Shown: in pieces, positions 46,785-57,024 of the stretch
Numbering within the stretch: the first letter of the stretch is position 1
Layout: the number at the start of each line of letters is the position of its first letter
Assembly: GCA_013288895.1 (NCBI GenBank)
Contig: JABDAY010000004.1
Coordinates: 1-64,000 of the forward strand
Direction: 5' to 3'
DNA: 64,000 nt
From: Chlamydiota bacterium
GTDB taxonomy: Bacteria > Chlamydiota > Chlamydiia > Chlamydiales > Rhabdochlamydiaceae
Program-made: the position numbers and the translations under genes
The notes under the pieces: generated by a model
Seen by the model: the letters and a program-made list of their open reading frames with translations, nothing else
Told to the model about the DNA's origin: nothing
Databases searched by the model: none

Positions 46785-49186
46785 TTAGAATAAATTACTT
46801 CGGCAGATATATCTAGCCTTGCTAAATAAGGATTGACATAACCAAAATCTACCGGCTGGATCTTCTTTTCTAACTCTTTCACCCCTTTTTGCAAAAGAGC
46901 TGCTCCCCATTTGGGCATGAGAGGAGAAGGAGTAATCAAAGCTTTTTCATAATAAGCAATATATTTTGCAAGCCTGTCTATTAAATGATTACGAATAAGT
47001 AATAGGGGATAGATTTTTAATTGTTCTTCTAAAGTCTCACCCTCCAGACCCACATCGTCCAAAACGCCTACAATTTTAGTTTCTCCTACTTGCAAAGCTG
47101 GTAGAATCAGATAATCTGGCCTCATCTCATAGGGAGCATCGCAATCCAGATGATATTCTATAGTCTTCACTTCATTAAACTCTAAGTCCTCTTCTCTAAA
47201 ACGATATTCCGCAGCCTCTTTAAACACACCTAAAGGAAGTTTGCCCTGTGCGTAGGCCTTTTCGAAAAAGGCGGGACTTATCCGAGCAGCTTTTTTCAAA
47301 TGGTATCTAGTCAAACTAGAAACAACAAATTCCCCCTCTTCAAACTCATCTTCTCCATCTAAATAAATCTTTAAAACGTTGTTGAAGTAGAATTTAATGG
47401 GGTCTTTTGCAAAACTTGAAAGTTTTTTGATTTCAATGACCTTCTGCTTTACCCCTTCGGGCAGAGCGATATGGTTACAAAATTCAGGAATAAAAGGACT
47501 TTTCCTCACCAGGGGTTTAGATGCAGAAACATGTTCAATTTTACCAATCGGATATGCAAACAGTTCCTGAACTGCAAAAGAAGGATTCTCATTTTCTTCT
47601 CTGGCATAGCTCATGATGAAACTATCTGAGGCCTGACTAATGAGCTGCAAAAATAAATACCTGTCCTTATCAGCGATGAGCGAAGGAGTCTTACAGAGCG
47701 AGGAGGGGATCTCCATTCTTGGGAAAAGGCCCTCTTTCATTCCCAAGAGATAAATAGCCTTTGCTGGCAGAGTCCCCGCCTTATCAAAATTACAAAAGGA
47801 GATCGCATTGACATTTCCCCCTTGATAGGGGATTTGTGCTATCCCAAAAATCTTCTCGATACTTGTAAATGGAAACTCTTTATCTCCTATGTGCTTTAAC
47901 GAAACAGAAACCCTACTTAGTTTCTCGCTAAAGATTTTACCCTCTTCATCAAGAGGAAAGTATTTCTGTAAAAGATATTTTAAGTGTTCCATCCATCCAT
48001 TTAAACTTCTTGGGGACAAATCCAGATCGATAAAAAGGGAGCGGATCTTAGCTATATAGGCGCCTAGTTCCTCAGTTTCACTAGATTCAATCTTAAACTC
48101 CTCTTCCTCAATTGCTAAAGAGCTCAGTAACCGTTTAAACCCATATTCCCACGAACCTATCTCATCTCCTTTCCCCCTTCTAATATTTGCCATCTTTGGA
48201 TAGCGGCTTGGAAAAAGCTTCAATACTTCAGCCACTTCAAAATCATTCTTCGGAAGGGAAAGAAGCTGCTGGAGCCCCTTTACCGCATCTACTTTTTCAT
48301 CAAAAATGGCATAATCGACATTTTTAAAAATCAAATGAATAAAAGGGGCATATTCTGAAATATCAGGAGCGAGCACCAAAACATCCCTCTCCTGTCTCTT
48401 GCAAATATTCTCATACAGGATCTCCACCTCATGCAGCTCTGATGTAGCAATATGAAGCTCAACCGACGGATCAGGAGAACTTGGAGTAAAAACAAGTTCA
48501 AGCAGATCTTGTTGTATATTACTAAGCAAGGTTACCCTCTCCCTCGCCAGATATTCCTCATCAAAATCAAAATCGAGATCTTGCATGAAATTTAAAGACT
48601 TTCTTCCCAATCTCCCCAAGTTAGCGAGCAAAGGATTATCCGCATCTTCTTTTAATTTTAAAAAACGCCTCTCCTTATCACTGTACACATCTCCCCAAAA
48701 TAGAGAACAAACAGAGAGCTGATAAATAAACGATCCTTGAAAATACTTTAAATATTCTTCTTCTAAATACTCAAATCCAAAGAGATGAACCTTCTCTTGA
48801 CAGAAGGTTTTCAGCTTCTTTCTAGGATCGGTCCAATGCTCGTTAAAAACCTTATCCCAAATCCCCCTCTGCCACTCATCTTGAGGCCCATATTTTAAAA
48901 ACACCCTACTTAGTTCATGACTTACTGGTTCTTCCACATAACATTGGAGCTCAAGTGCCAATTCAAAATGCGACGGAACATTCTCATTCAACAACTGGCT
49001 TAAACTAACAATTTTTATCCCCGCACAAATCCCCTTACCTCTAGCAAAATAACACTGCAAATACCGTTTCATCAAAGGATGCCCAACAACGACAATCCTC
49101 CTCTCAAACGGCCCCCCCTCCGAAAACAGATTCTGATACAATCTGTCCGCTAGAACATCAAGCTTATTACTAAAAAATACATTCAT
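46739..49186 (-). CDS. recC: RecC-like (exodeoxyribonuclease V gamma) subunit
   Basis: 815-aa protein, N-term FFSNKLDVLADRLYQNLF, YLLGMKEGLFPR; directly upstream of recB. Confidence 0.85.
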   Translation of the reverse strand: MNVFFSNKLDVLADRLYQNLFSEGGPFERRIVVVGHPLMKRYLQCYFARGKGICAGIKIVSLSQLLNENVPSHFELALELQCYVEEPVSHELSRVFLKYGPQDEWQRGIWDKVFNEHWTDPRKKLKTFCQEKVHLFGFEYLEEEYLKYFQGSFIYQLSVCSLFWGDVYSDKERRFLKLKEDADNPLLANLGRLGRKSLNFMQDLDFDFDEEYLARERVTLLSNIQQDLLELVFTPSSPDPSVELHIATSELHEVEILYENICKRQERDVLVLAPDISEYAPFIHLIFKNVDYAIFDEKVDAVKGLQQLLSLPKNDFEVAEVLKLFPSRYPKMANIRRGKGDEIGSWEYGFKRLLSSLAIEEEEFKIESSETEELGAYIAKIRSLFIDLDLSPRSLNGWMEHLKYLLQKYFPLDEEGKIFSEKLSRVSVSLKHIGDKEFPFTSIEKIFGIAQIPYQGGNVNAISFCNFDKAGTLPAKAIYLLGMKEGLFPRMEIPSSLCKTPSLIADKDRYLFLQLISQASDSFIMSYAREENENPSFAVQELFAYPIGKIEHVSASKPLVRKSPFIPEFCNHIALPEGVKQKVIEIKKLSSFAKDPIKFYFNNVLKIYLDGEDEFEEGEFVVSSLTRYHLKKAARISPAFFEKAYAQGKLPLGVFKEAAEYRFREEDLEFNEVKTIEYHLDCDAPYEMRPDYLILPALQVGETKIVGVLDDVGLEGETLEEQLKIYPLLLIRNHLIDRLAKYIAYYEKALITPSPLMPKWGAALLQKGVKELEKKIQPVDFGYVNPYLARLDISAEVIYSNWSSYLRSVCADLIS

Positions 49187-50001
49187 AAATATTCTGCTAT
49201 GAGTCCAACGGATTTAAGATATTCCTGATTCTCGATCACATATTCTGGATAAGTTTCGTCTAAAGGAAATACAGGATGGCTGTTAATCCATTGATCGACA
49301 CTCTCATCGCTAAGATCTGCCGCCGAATCTCTACCCTCCACCACACTTTCCAGCTTTTTCCTCACTTTGTCACGCCCCCCCATCCACGTAAAGTGCCACC
49401 CTCCATTAGGGATTACACTCCAAGTCGCCCTGTATTCACGATAATATTGAGGAGTATATTTAACAACATTACGATAAACCGTTGCAACAGTTCCATACCA
49501 TTTATCATTGCCCCAAGCAGTTTGTGTGGGAGTTTGACGATTCAGTTGAAAATAATGCATCGACATCTCAAAAGAAAGGGGACCATGGAAACGGCTATTT
49601 TGCAAAAGCTCTTTTATTTTTGACTTTCTAGGAATCTCATCAACATCAGAAATGAGGATAATATCCATGGCACTACAAGAACCAAGCCCACGCAATATTT
49701 GATTCCTTTGGTAGTTTTCCCTTTCCCACAATCCAAACTGGGGATTTCTCGTTTCAATTTTCACATGGATAATTTTGGGCAGATATTTTGCAAACAGCAA
49801 TTTATTCTCTTCAAAATACAGAGGCTTACCGCCACCTCTCTGCGTCTCCACCGACTCCACCAAAACAAAATAATCCACCACCTCATCCAGCTCAGCCAAC
49901 CGAATCTTTAAAAGTTCTATCTCATTAAAAAAAGGAAAGCAGTCATACACTCTCGCAAATGCTGTAACCCCCATAAAAAACACAAAAACAAAAATCAACA
50001 T
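49183..50001 (-). CDS. Glycosyltransferase family 17-like protein
   Basis: VYDCFPFFNEIELLKIRLAELDEVVDYFVLVESVETQRG; DIILISDVDEIPR. Confidence 0.8.
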   Translation of the reverse strand: MLIFVFVFFMGVTAFARVYDCFPFFNEIELLKIRLAELDEVVDYFVLVESVETQRGGGKPLYFEENKLLFAKYLPKIIHVKIETRNPQFGLWERENYQRNQILRGLGSCSAMDIILISDVDEIPRKSKIKELLQNSRFHGPLSFEMSMHYFQLNRQTPTQTAWGNDKWYGTVATVYRNVVKYTPQYYREYRATWSVIPNGGWHFTWMGGRDKVRKKLESVVEGRDSAADLSDESVDQWINSHPVFPLDETYPEYVIENQEYLKSVGLIAEYL

Positions 50002-50020
50002 ATAGAAACTAATTGTTCCT

Positions 50021-51744
50021 TAATCTTTATCCCGTAGGGATTATGGTTTATAGCCAGGGATGAAATCCCTGGAAATGGATTATACACATAATGCGCCCCC
50101 GCGGGGCATACGCATAAACCTAAATCAATTAACTCCTTGAAAATTAAGTCGTTATAAAATAAAAAGTCCTCTTTGTGCACCAAACATCACTTCAATATAC
50201 AAAGAGGAAGGCTCATGAGCTTGGAAGAAAGGCTATCAAAAATTGGAAATAATTTAAAGGATCTTATAGCTTCAGCGATCGATCCAAATGAAATGCGTAA
50301 AATTGCGGAAGCAGTGGGTTTTGTAAAAAGAACAACTAGCCGTCTTGACGGGGATGAATTTGTATTAGCTATGATTGTTGAATCTGTAAATGGGAAAAAA
50401 AATACACTTGGGAGTTTAGCCGATACTATACGTACGATCAAATCAAAGTCTATAATGACTATTCAAGCATTACGAAAACGAATGAATACAGGTGCTGCTA
50501 TGTCTCTAATTACAAAGGTGTTTGAGAAAACTTTCCATATTGTAATCGAAAGAATGTCCCAAATAATTTTCCCTTGTAACGAAAAAGAAAAATTACTCAA
50601 TAATTTTCAAAATGTTTACTTGCAAGATAGTTCCGAATTTCTATTAGATCCAGCCCTTAAGGAAACTTTCAAAGGCTCGAGTGGAGGAAATGGCAATGGA
50701 AAGCAAGATTCAAGTGTAAAAATAGATCTAATTTACGAAATTAAGAATAAATTTTTTACGCATTTTAAAGTCACAGATAGGACCGAGCCAGATTCTATTC
50801 TAGGGGAAAAAATACTAGAAATTCTAAAAGCAGGAGATCTTGTTATTCGGGACCTGGGCTACAGTTCTCTAAATGTTTTTCAAAAAATTCAAGAGATCGG
50901 AGCGTATTTTCTGTCCCGCTTACACGGAACTATAAAAGTGTACCTTGATCCATTGGAAAATCAAGCAATTTGCCTTGGGAGTTTTTTAGAAAAAAATGCA
51001 ATTAATGGATTGGTAGATAAAACGGTCTATTTGGGAAAAGCAATGTTTCAATGTAGACTGGTAGCTTATAAAATTCCTCCAGATTTAGAAAAAGAACGAC
51101 GCAAAGAATACTTAAAGGAATGCAAAAAAAGAAAAAGACAGCCGGATCAAGAATATATAAAACGTCTTTCCTTTACAATTTTTATTACCAACGTTTCTGT
51201 ATCGATATGGATGCCCGAAATAGTTGGTACTATATACCGCTTGCGTTGGCAGATTGAGCTGATTTTTAAAAGCTGGAAATCAGATCTTAACTTTGACTAT
51301 TTAAAAGGAAAAAGTCCTTTGCGCATTAAGTGTTTTATTTACGCTAGGCTTACAGCAATTATGTTGATGTTTACCATATATAGATGTATTGACAGTGTGT
51401 CTCTAGTGATGATCCAGAAAGAGACTAGCATACACAAAGTTATCAGTTGGATTGCAAGAAACAACCGGTTTTTTGAAATAATCATAAATGGGTTTGTAGA
51501 AAACCTATGGAAATCGCTTATGGACGATTGCAAACATATTCTTTGTAAGGATAAACGAAAGAGAAAAACAACACGGCAATTGTTATTATTGGAGGTTCAA
51601 TTTGGCTTATAATTCCTTATGCATAACCATAGAAAAATCTTTAGGTTTATGCGTATGCCCCGCGGGGGCGCATTGTGAATTGTAATCCAATTCCAGGGAT
51701 TTCATCCCTGGCTATAAACCATAATCCCTACGGGATAAAGATTA
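50021..51744 (+). mobile_element. IS4-family insertion sequence with ~105 bp terminal inverted repeats
   Basis: taatctttatcccgtagggattatggtttatagccagggatgaaatccctgg... at 50021-50124 and its complement at 51640-51744, enclosing a transposase. Confidence 0.9.
50215..51612 (+). CDS. IS4-family transposase (DDE)
   Basis: YREK signature YRLRWQIELIFKSWK (Y-2-R-3-E-6-K) and DDE-type context (VIRDLGYSSLNVFQKI). Confidence 0.92.
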   Translation: MSLEERLSKIGNNLKDLIASAIDPNEMRKIAEAVGFVKRTTSRLDGDEFVLAMIVESVNGKKNTLGSLADTIRTIKSKSIMTIQALRKRMNTGAAMSLITKVFEKTFHIVIERMSQIIFPCNEKEKLLNNFQNVYLQDSSEFLLDPALKETFKGSSGGNGNGKQDSSVKIDLIYEIKNKFFTHFKVTDRTEPDSILGEKILEILKAGDLVIRDLGYSSLNVFQKIQEIGAYFLSRLHGTIKVYLDPLENQAICLGSFLEKNAINGLVDKTVYLGKAMFQCRLVAYKIPPDLEKERRKEYLKECKKRKRQPDQEYIKRLSFTIFITNVSVSIWMPEIVGTIYRLRWQIELIFKSWKSDLNFDYLKGKSPLRIKCFIYARLTAIMLMFTIYRCIDSVSLVMIQKETSIHKVISWIARNNRFFEIIINGFVENLWKSLMDDCKHILCKDKRKRKTTRQLLLLEVQFGL

Positions 51745-51793
51745 AATACATTTTTATCCCATAGAGAACCGGTTAAAAGCTGGCGCAGACATT

Positions 51794-52381
51794 TTATCTC
51801 CTTAAAGTTAAGTCTTGAAATGGGGGTTCACGGACATACCAATAATTTACGCCGTAATTATAGCTGAGCTCTGTTCCGATTTCAATATCTGAAAGTGCGA
51901 TAAAGATGAGATGGTAAAATCCTCGATGAAAAGCATAGACAGGGCGGAGGTTGGGGTGGTAGCTGTGATTGATAAAGCGGGTGAGGCAGCCGTCTGTTGC
52001 GTCGATCACAAAACTTCTTCCGATAGAATCGGGGACAGGATATTCGTAACAGTAGTTACTTAAAGGGGCAAAGAATAGCCTCGTGTTCTTTCGAACATGT
52101 CCCGTATATTCCCCCACATAATCACCTGCTTTTATTTTTTCTTCGGCAAAAAGGCCATGGCCTACTTTTTCACCTACGAAACGGATAGAAACTTCGGGAA
52201 TGTAGGCGCACTTGATCTGATCGATATATTGTTTGCCAAACTCTATGGCTTCTGGAGGAATAGGATGTTTTAACCCGCGCGCTCTAATATCGCGTCGATT
52301 TTCAAATGTATTGCGGGAAAGGTATTTAAACCCAAATTGCTTTTCGAGCTCAGTCTTGTTTTTCATTTCCTTGTCTTGCAT
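51794..52381 (-). CDS. SET-domain protein (putative lysine methyltransferase)
   Basis: GHGLFAEEKIKAGDYVGEYTG; GCLTRFINHSYHPNL; EIGTELSYNYG. Confidence 0.88.
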   Translation of the reverse strand: MQDKEMKNKTELEKQFGFKYLSRNTFENRRDIRARGLKHPIPPEAIEFGKQYIDQIKCAYIPEVSIRFVGEKVGHGLFAEEKIKAGDYVGEYTGHVRKNTRLFFAPLSNYCYEYPVPDSIGRSFVIDATDGCLTRFINHSYHPNLRPVYAFHRGFYHLIFIALSDIEIGTELSYNYGVNYWYVREPPFQDLTLRR

Positions 52382-52410
52382 AGTATCAGAGATTAAATTA
52401 GAATAGAACT

Positions 52411-54063
52411 ATGTTTTCTTTTTTACGGCAAAAATTTGGGTCTTCTCATAGCCTTGCTTTCTTAAATAGCGCACAGTTCTTAGGCGCTCTAAACGATAAT
52501 ATCTTTAAATTACTCTTGGTCTTCCTTTTGATCGATGTCCAAGGAGCGAATAGAGCTAGTAGCATTTTATCTTTGGCCGGAGCCATTTTTGTGATCCCTT
52601 TCCTTTTATTCTCTTCTGCTGCAGGGGTTTTGGCTGATCGATTTAGCAAACAAAAACTCCTTGTGTTGATGAAGATAGTGGAATTTACATTGATGTTCCT
52701 GGCTATTTTTGCTTTCGCTTATAAGAGCGCATGGGCATGCTATACCATTTTGTTTTTATTAGCCACTCATAGCGCCATGTTTGGCCCTTCAAAATACGGA
52801 ATCATCCCAGAGCTTGTCGCATCAGATAAAGTATCGCGAGCTAATGGACTGATCACTTCATTTACTTATCTCGCAATCATTTTGGGTACCTTCCTAGCCT
52901 CCTTTTTGACACAGATTACAAATCGGAACTTCCCGCTGACCGCCGGGTTCTGCCTGTTAATTGCTTTAGGCGGCTTTGCTAGTACTTTTGGGATTAAGAA
53001 AACAAATCCCCAAGGCTCAAAGAAAAAGTTCAACTTCTTTTTTATAAGCGAAATCATCAAAACATTGTACTCCGTTAGAAAAAAGCCCCATCTTTTAATG
53101 GCTATCTTTGGATCCTCTTTCTTTTTGTTTATTGGGGGGTTTACTCAATTAAATATCATCCCCTTTGCTATTCAATCTCTCGGTCTTGTTGAAGTAGACG
53201 GAGGATATCTTTTTCTTGCCACCGCACTTGGGATCGCCTTTGGGGCCTTTTCCATTGGAAAGTTAATGAAAAATAGAGTTGAGCTTGCAGTTTCTTGTAT
53301 TGCAGGTCTTTTCCTCTTCTTATTTTTAATCCTCCTCTATCTTTTTTCTTCTAGCCTTTACATTGTGATTACCCTTTTATTTCTTCTCGGCGCTTTTGGA
53401 GGGGTATTCATTGTACCATTTGATTCATTTATTCAACTTCATAGCCCTCATGAAAAAAGGGGGCAGGTGATCGCTTCGACCAATTTTTTAAGCTTTGTTG
53501 GCGTGCTCGTCGCCTCCTTTGCTCTTTATTTGTTTAGCGATGTTTTATCCATAAGTTCCGCTGGCGGCTTTGGAATCATCGGCATATTGACCCTTCTTTT
53601 TACAGTGATTGCCATTGCCCGGCTGCCCGATTACGTCTTCCCCTTTCTTTTAAGACCTTTCTATAAGATCAAAGCTGAGGGGGAACAATTAATTAATAAT
53701 CGGACAATGCTTGTTTTGCCAAATGCCCATCCTAAAGATATTTTTTTCTTAATGACAAAATTTCCAAACATCCATTTTCTTATTCCCAGAGAAAAATCAA
53801 AAAAGCCCTTGCTAGTTAAACTTCTCTATTCTGCGAATTTTATTGATGATATGAATGTGGATTCTCTACAAGAGCTCGGAGCCAGGTTCGTTGAAGAAGA
53901 AAAAATGGGATGCCTTTTCCTCTACGGACCCATAACGCCTAATATTTTTGAAAAAAGCTTCAGCCTTAAAAACTTTATTTTAGGCGATACTTTTCAGCCC
54001 GTTTTTGTTAAGATAGAATACAAAAAACGGGAGATAACCCTATTCCTTTCAAAAAAACCTTAA
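52411..54063 (+). CDS. MFS transporter, LplT-like, with extra C-terminal domain
   Basis: FLNSAQFLGALNDNIFKLLLVFLLID; 12-TM profile; ~100-aa soluble C-terminus. Confidence 0.75.
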   Translation: MFSFLRQKFGSSHSLAFLNSAQFLGALNDNIFKLLLVFLLIDVQGANRASSILSLAGAIFVIPFLLFSSAAGVLADRFSKQKLLVLMKIVEFTLMFLAIFAFAYKSAWACYTILFLLATHSAMFGPSKYGIIPELVASDKVSRANGLITSFTYLAIILGTFLASFLTQITNRNFPLTAGFCLLIALGGFASTFGIKKTNPQGSKKKFNFFFISEIIKTLYSVRKKPHLLMAIFGSSFFLFIGGFTQLNIIPFAIQSLGLVEVDGGYLFLATALGIAFGAFSIGKLMKNRVELAVSCIAGLFLFLFLILLYLFSSSLYIVITLLFLLGAFGGVFIVPFDSFIQLHSPHEKRGQVIASTNFLSFVGVLVASFALYLFSDVLSISSAGGFGIIGILTLLFTVIAIARLPDYVFPFLLRPFYKIKAEGEQLINNRTMLVLPNAHPKDIFFLMTKFPNIHFLIPREKSKKPLLVKLLYSANFIDDMNVDSLQELGARFVEEEKMGCLFLYGPITPNIFEKSFSLKNFILGDTFQPVFVKIEYKKREITLFLSKKP

Positions 54064-54071
54064 GAATCCTT

Positions 54072-54896
54072 TTGTGCCTAGCGGCCATTGTTGCTGTAGA
54101 GCGGTTTTGCCATAAGCAGACGCGTGGTTTTATGATCTATAAAATCACCGGCTCAAATGCGCATGGCCCAGTGAGCGCATTAACTCCTGACATTGCATCG
54201 ATCCTCGACCAACCCTTTCACTTTCTAAGCAAAGGAGGGCAATGCTATGCCTTCATCAGCCAAGATAAAACAACCGTTTTAAAATTCTTCAAGCAGCACC
54301 ATATCCGTCTATGGAACTGGTTCAATCAAATATCCCTTGGCCCTTTTGATGATAAGAGAAAATATCTCATTCAAAAACACAGTTATCAATCCTCTTTTAT
54401 GTTTGATAGTTGTAAAATCGCTCTCGAAGATCTTAAAGAAGAAACAGGCCTTGTTTATGTTCACTTGAACCAGACTAATATCTTTAAAAAGAAATTAATT
54501 ATTTATGACAACCTTAAAATAGCCCACCAGATAGATCTTGATATCACCGATTTTGTTCTTCAAAAGAAGGCAACATCTTCCTATGCCACCCTAAAAAGAC
54601 ACATGCGCAATAAGAATCTCTATGGAGCAAAAGAATGCCTCGATTCTCTTGTTTCTCTTATAAAAGAAAAGCAAGACAAAGGGATTGCAGACAGGGATTT
54701 CAATATCAGAACAAACATAGGTTATGTTGGAAATCGCGCTATCGAAATTGATCTGGGATCCTTCTACAAAGGCCCTCAACTAGAAACCAAGAAGCTTGAG
54801 CTATTCAAAGAATGGCTGGAAGATAAAAGCCCTGAGCTTTATAGTTATCTGAACTATAAATTAGAGGCTATATATGGCGAAGTTAATAAGAATTGA
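54072..54896 (+). CDS. Kinase-fold-like hypothetical protein
   Basis: KGGQCYAFISQDKTTVLKFFK and IADRDFNIRTNIGYVGNRAIEIDLGSF resemble kinase Lys and catalytic/metal-binding loops; overlaps the Kdo hydroxylase gene. Confidence 0.5.
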   Translation: MCLAAIVAVERFCHKQTRGFMIYKITGSNAHGPVSALTPDIASILDQPFHFLSKGGQCYAFISQDKTTVLKFFKQHHIRLWNWFNQISLGPFDDKRKYLIQKHSYQSSFMFDSCKIALEDLKEETGLVYVHLNQTNIFKKKLIIYDNLKIAHQIDLDITDFVLQKKATSSYATLKRHMRNKNLYGAKECLDSLVSLIKEKQDKGIADRDFNIRTNIGYVGNRAIEIDLGSFYKGPQLETKKLELFKEWLEDKSPELYSYLNYKLEAIYGEVNKN

Positions 54897-55773
54897 GAAT
54901 CTCACTCATCCAGGCGACAAATATTGCAAAGAACTTGAAGAGGGTAACATCCTTTTCTTTTCCAAGCCCCCCTTTGATTTTCCACAAGCTGAATTAGACT
55001 TTTTACTCGCACAAAAACAGACAGGATCAGGAAACCGGAAAAATATCGCCTATAAACCTCAGTCCAATAAAATCACCAACTTTGTCAAAGACTCAGATGC
55101 TCAGGAAGCAGAGCTTTTAAGAATCATGCGCAATTATTCACAAAGAGTGACCACCTTCCTCACTTATTTCTTAGCTCCTTATGCAACCAAATGGAAACTC
55201 GACTATGCAAGCTTTAGACCTTTTCAGGAAAAAGGGAGAAAACTCCGTGTGCGTGCGCGCAACGATCTTCTTCATATAGATTCTTTCCCTTCAAGACCTA
55301 TGCACGGCAGCAGAATTCTCCGCTTTTTTACCAATATTAACCCTACAGATAAGCGGCATTGGACAACAACAGAGGGCTTTGCAGATTTAGCAAAGCGATT
55401 TGGAGGGCAAGCAGTTCCTTTTCCAAAAAAGAAAAATCCCCTCACGTCTCTCTCCATGAAGCTAGGGAAAAAAGCAGGGCTCCCCATTGTTCTCCGCTCC
55501 CCCTACGATCTCTTCATGCTTAATCTCCATAATTATCTGAAAGAGAACGAAGATTTCCAAAAAACCTGCCCAAAAGATTATTGGGAATTTCCCCCAAATT
55601 CCTGCTGGGCTGTTTTCACAGACCAGGTTTCTCATGCGGCGACTGCTGGCCAATACGCCATTGAGCAAACAATCATCGTCCCCAAAAATGCTCTTGTGCA
55701 GCCCGAAAAATCTCCCATCGAAGTCTTAGAAAGATTGGCCGGCCATTCAATGGTCGAACCAGTGTTCTGCTGA
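54874..55773 (+). CDS. Kdo (3-deoxy-D-manno-octulosonic acid) hydroxylase-like dioxygenase
   Basis: VRARNDLLHIDSFPSRPMHGSRILRFFTNINPTDKRHWTTTEGFADLAKRF. Confidence 0.8.
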   Translation: MAKLIRIENLTHPGDKYCKELEEGNILFFSKPPFDFPQAELDFLLAQKQTGSGNRKNIAYKPQSNKITNFVKDSDAQEAELLRIMRNYSQRVTTFLTYFLAPYATKWKLDYASFRPFQEKGRKLRVRARNDLLHIDSFPSRPMHGSRILRFFTNINPTDKRHWTTTEGFADLAKRFGGQAVPFPKKKNPLTSLSMKLGKKAGLPIVLRSPYDLFMLNLHNYLKENEDFQKTCPKDYWEFPPNSCWAVFTDQVSHAATAGQYAIEQTIIVPKNALVQPEKSPIEVLERLAGHSMVEPVFC

Positions 55774-56880
55774 GATCCCATTTGATAATGACACAGGTTC
55801 CTTATGTAGGTTCAATAGAACGGCCTTCTTCACCGTGTATTTATTTTTAAAGTAAGCCAAGCTATGGATTGACTGCGCGGCAGGTGCCCGGGAATATTTA
55901 ATATTGTAAATATTGAAAAAATTTCCCCAATCGATCAGAAGGTCGATTTCAAGCCCGTTATTCGTTTTGTAATAGTGGATAAGCCCAGAACATCCCTGAT
56001 GTGCAAACTCTTTAACCTTCTCCATAATAACCATGTTCTTGAAAATCTGTTCGGCAAAAGGAGAATGCACTAACTGCTCAGGAGTTCTGATATAGAGAAG
56101 ATAACAAAGAAGACCCGTATCGACAAAAAAAAGTTTAGGAGCTTTGATCACCCGCTTTTGAAGATTTTTTGTATAGGGGTGGTGCAAATAGATGATCGAA
56201 GACATTTCTAACAAACGGAGCCAATCTGTCGCCGTTGTTTGAGAGATATTGCATTTCTTGGCAATCTCACTCTGATTCAAAATTTTTCCTACATGTGTTG
56301 CAAGTGCCACAAGATACTGTTGGAACTTTCTTAAATCATGGACACTTCTCATCGCTTGTATTTCTCTTTCTAAATACATCGAAAGATAAGAAGCGTGACA
56401 TAAATGCAATTCGGGATAGAACCCTTTGATCATTTGCTGCGCGCACTGGATTTGATCATAGGGGTCAACCGTCAGAATTTCCTTCCAACTCAGAGGATAG
56501 AGTTCTAAATGGATAATTGAGCCCTTCATCCCTAAGACCTCTTTTGTCTGAGAGCCTGTGAGAATATATTTTCCCTCTAGATGCTTCATTAATGCAGGAA
56601 CATAATGAATATCTTCAATCACAAGGGGAGGCTGATATGTTTTAAAAAACAAAAGAGGATCAGACTCGGCAAGATGGCGCGCAAATAAATCACTTAAACT
56701 CACATGGTTATAACCCGTCAAAACTTGCTGCAAAAGGAAAGATTTCCCCGCCCTCTTAGGCGCGGTAATGAGCACCGCAGAATCCTGAGCTATAGCCCCT
56801 TTTAGCCTCTCTTCTATCTGTCTCTTTAGATACATATATACTGTTGGCCATTTTAAAATTTTTTCTATACACCAAATCAC
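55747..56880 (-). CDS. AAA ATPase with DUF4143-type C-terminus
   Basis: ITAPKRAGKSFLLQQVL (Walker A); LVIEDIHYVP; KYILTGSQ; LFFVDTGLLCYLL. Confidence 0.85.
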   Translation of the reverse strand: MIWCIEKILKWPTVYMYLKRQIEERLKGAIAQDSAVLITAPKRAGKSFLLQQVLTGYNHVSLSDLFARHLAESDPLLFFKTYQPPLVIEDIHYVPALMKHLEGKYILTGSQTKEVLGMKGSIIHLELYPLSWKEILTVDPYDQIQCAQQMIKGFYPELHLCHASYLSMYLEREIQAMRSVHDLRKFQQYLVALATHVGKILNQSEIAKKCNISQTTATDWLRLLEMSSIIYLHHPYTKNLQKRVIKAPKLFFVDTGLLCYLLYIRTPEQLVHSPFAEQIFKNMVIMEKVKEFAHQGCSGLIHYYKTNNGLEIDLLIDWGNFFNIYNIKYSRAPAAQSIHSLAYFKNKYTVKKAVLLNLHKEPVSLSNGISAEHWFDH

Positions 56881-57024
56881 CCCGAATATTCAAGAAATTA
56901 TTTTAAAATTGCAAGACAAACATACATAAGTGCTTTAATAAGAATAAGATCAGCTTTTAATTAAACCATTGGTTTAAATGCAACAAAACCGTAAAATATA
57001 CGCACAAACTAAACGGAGGTATTT

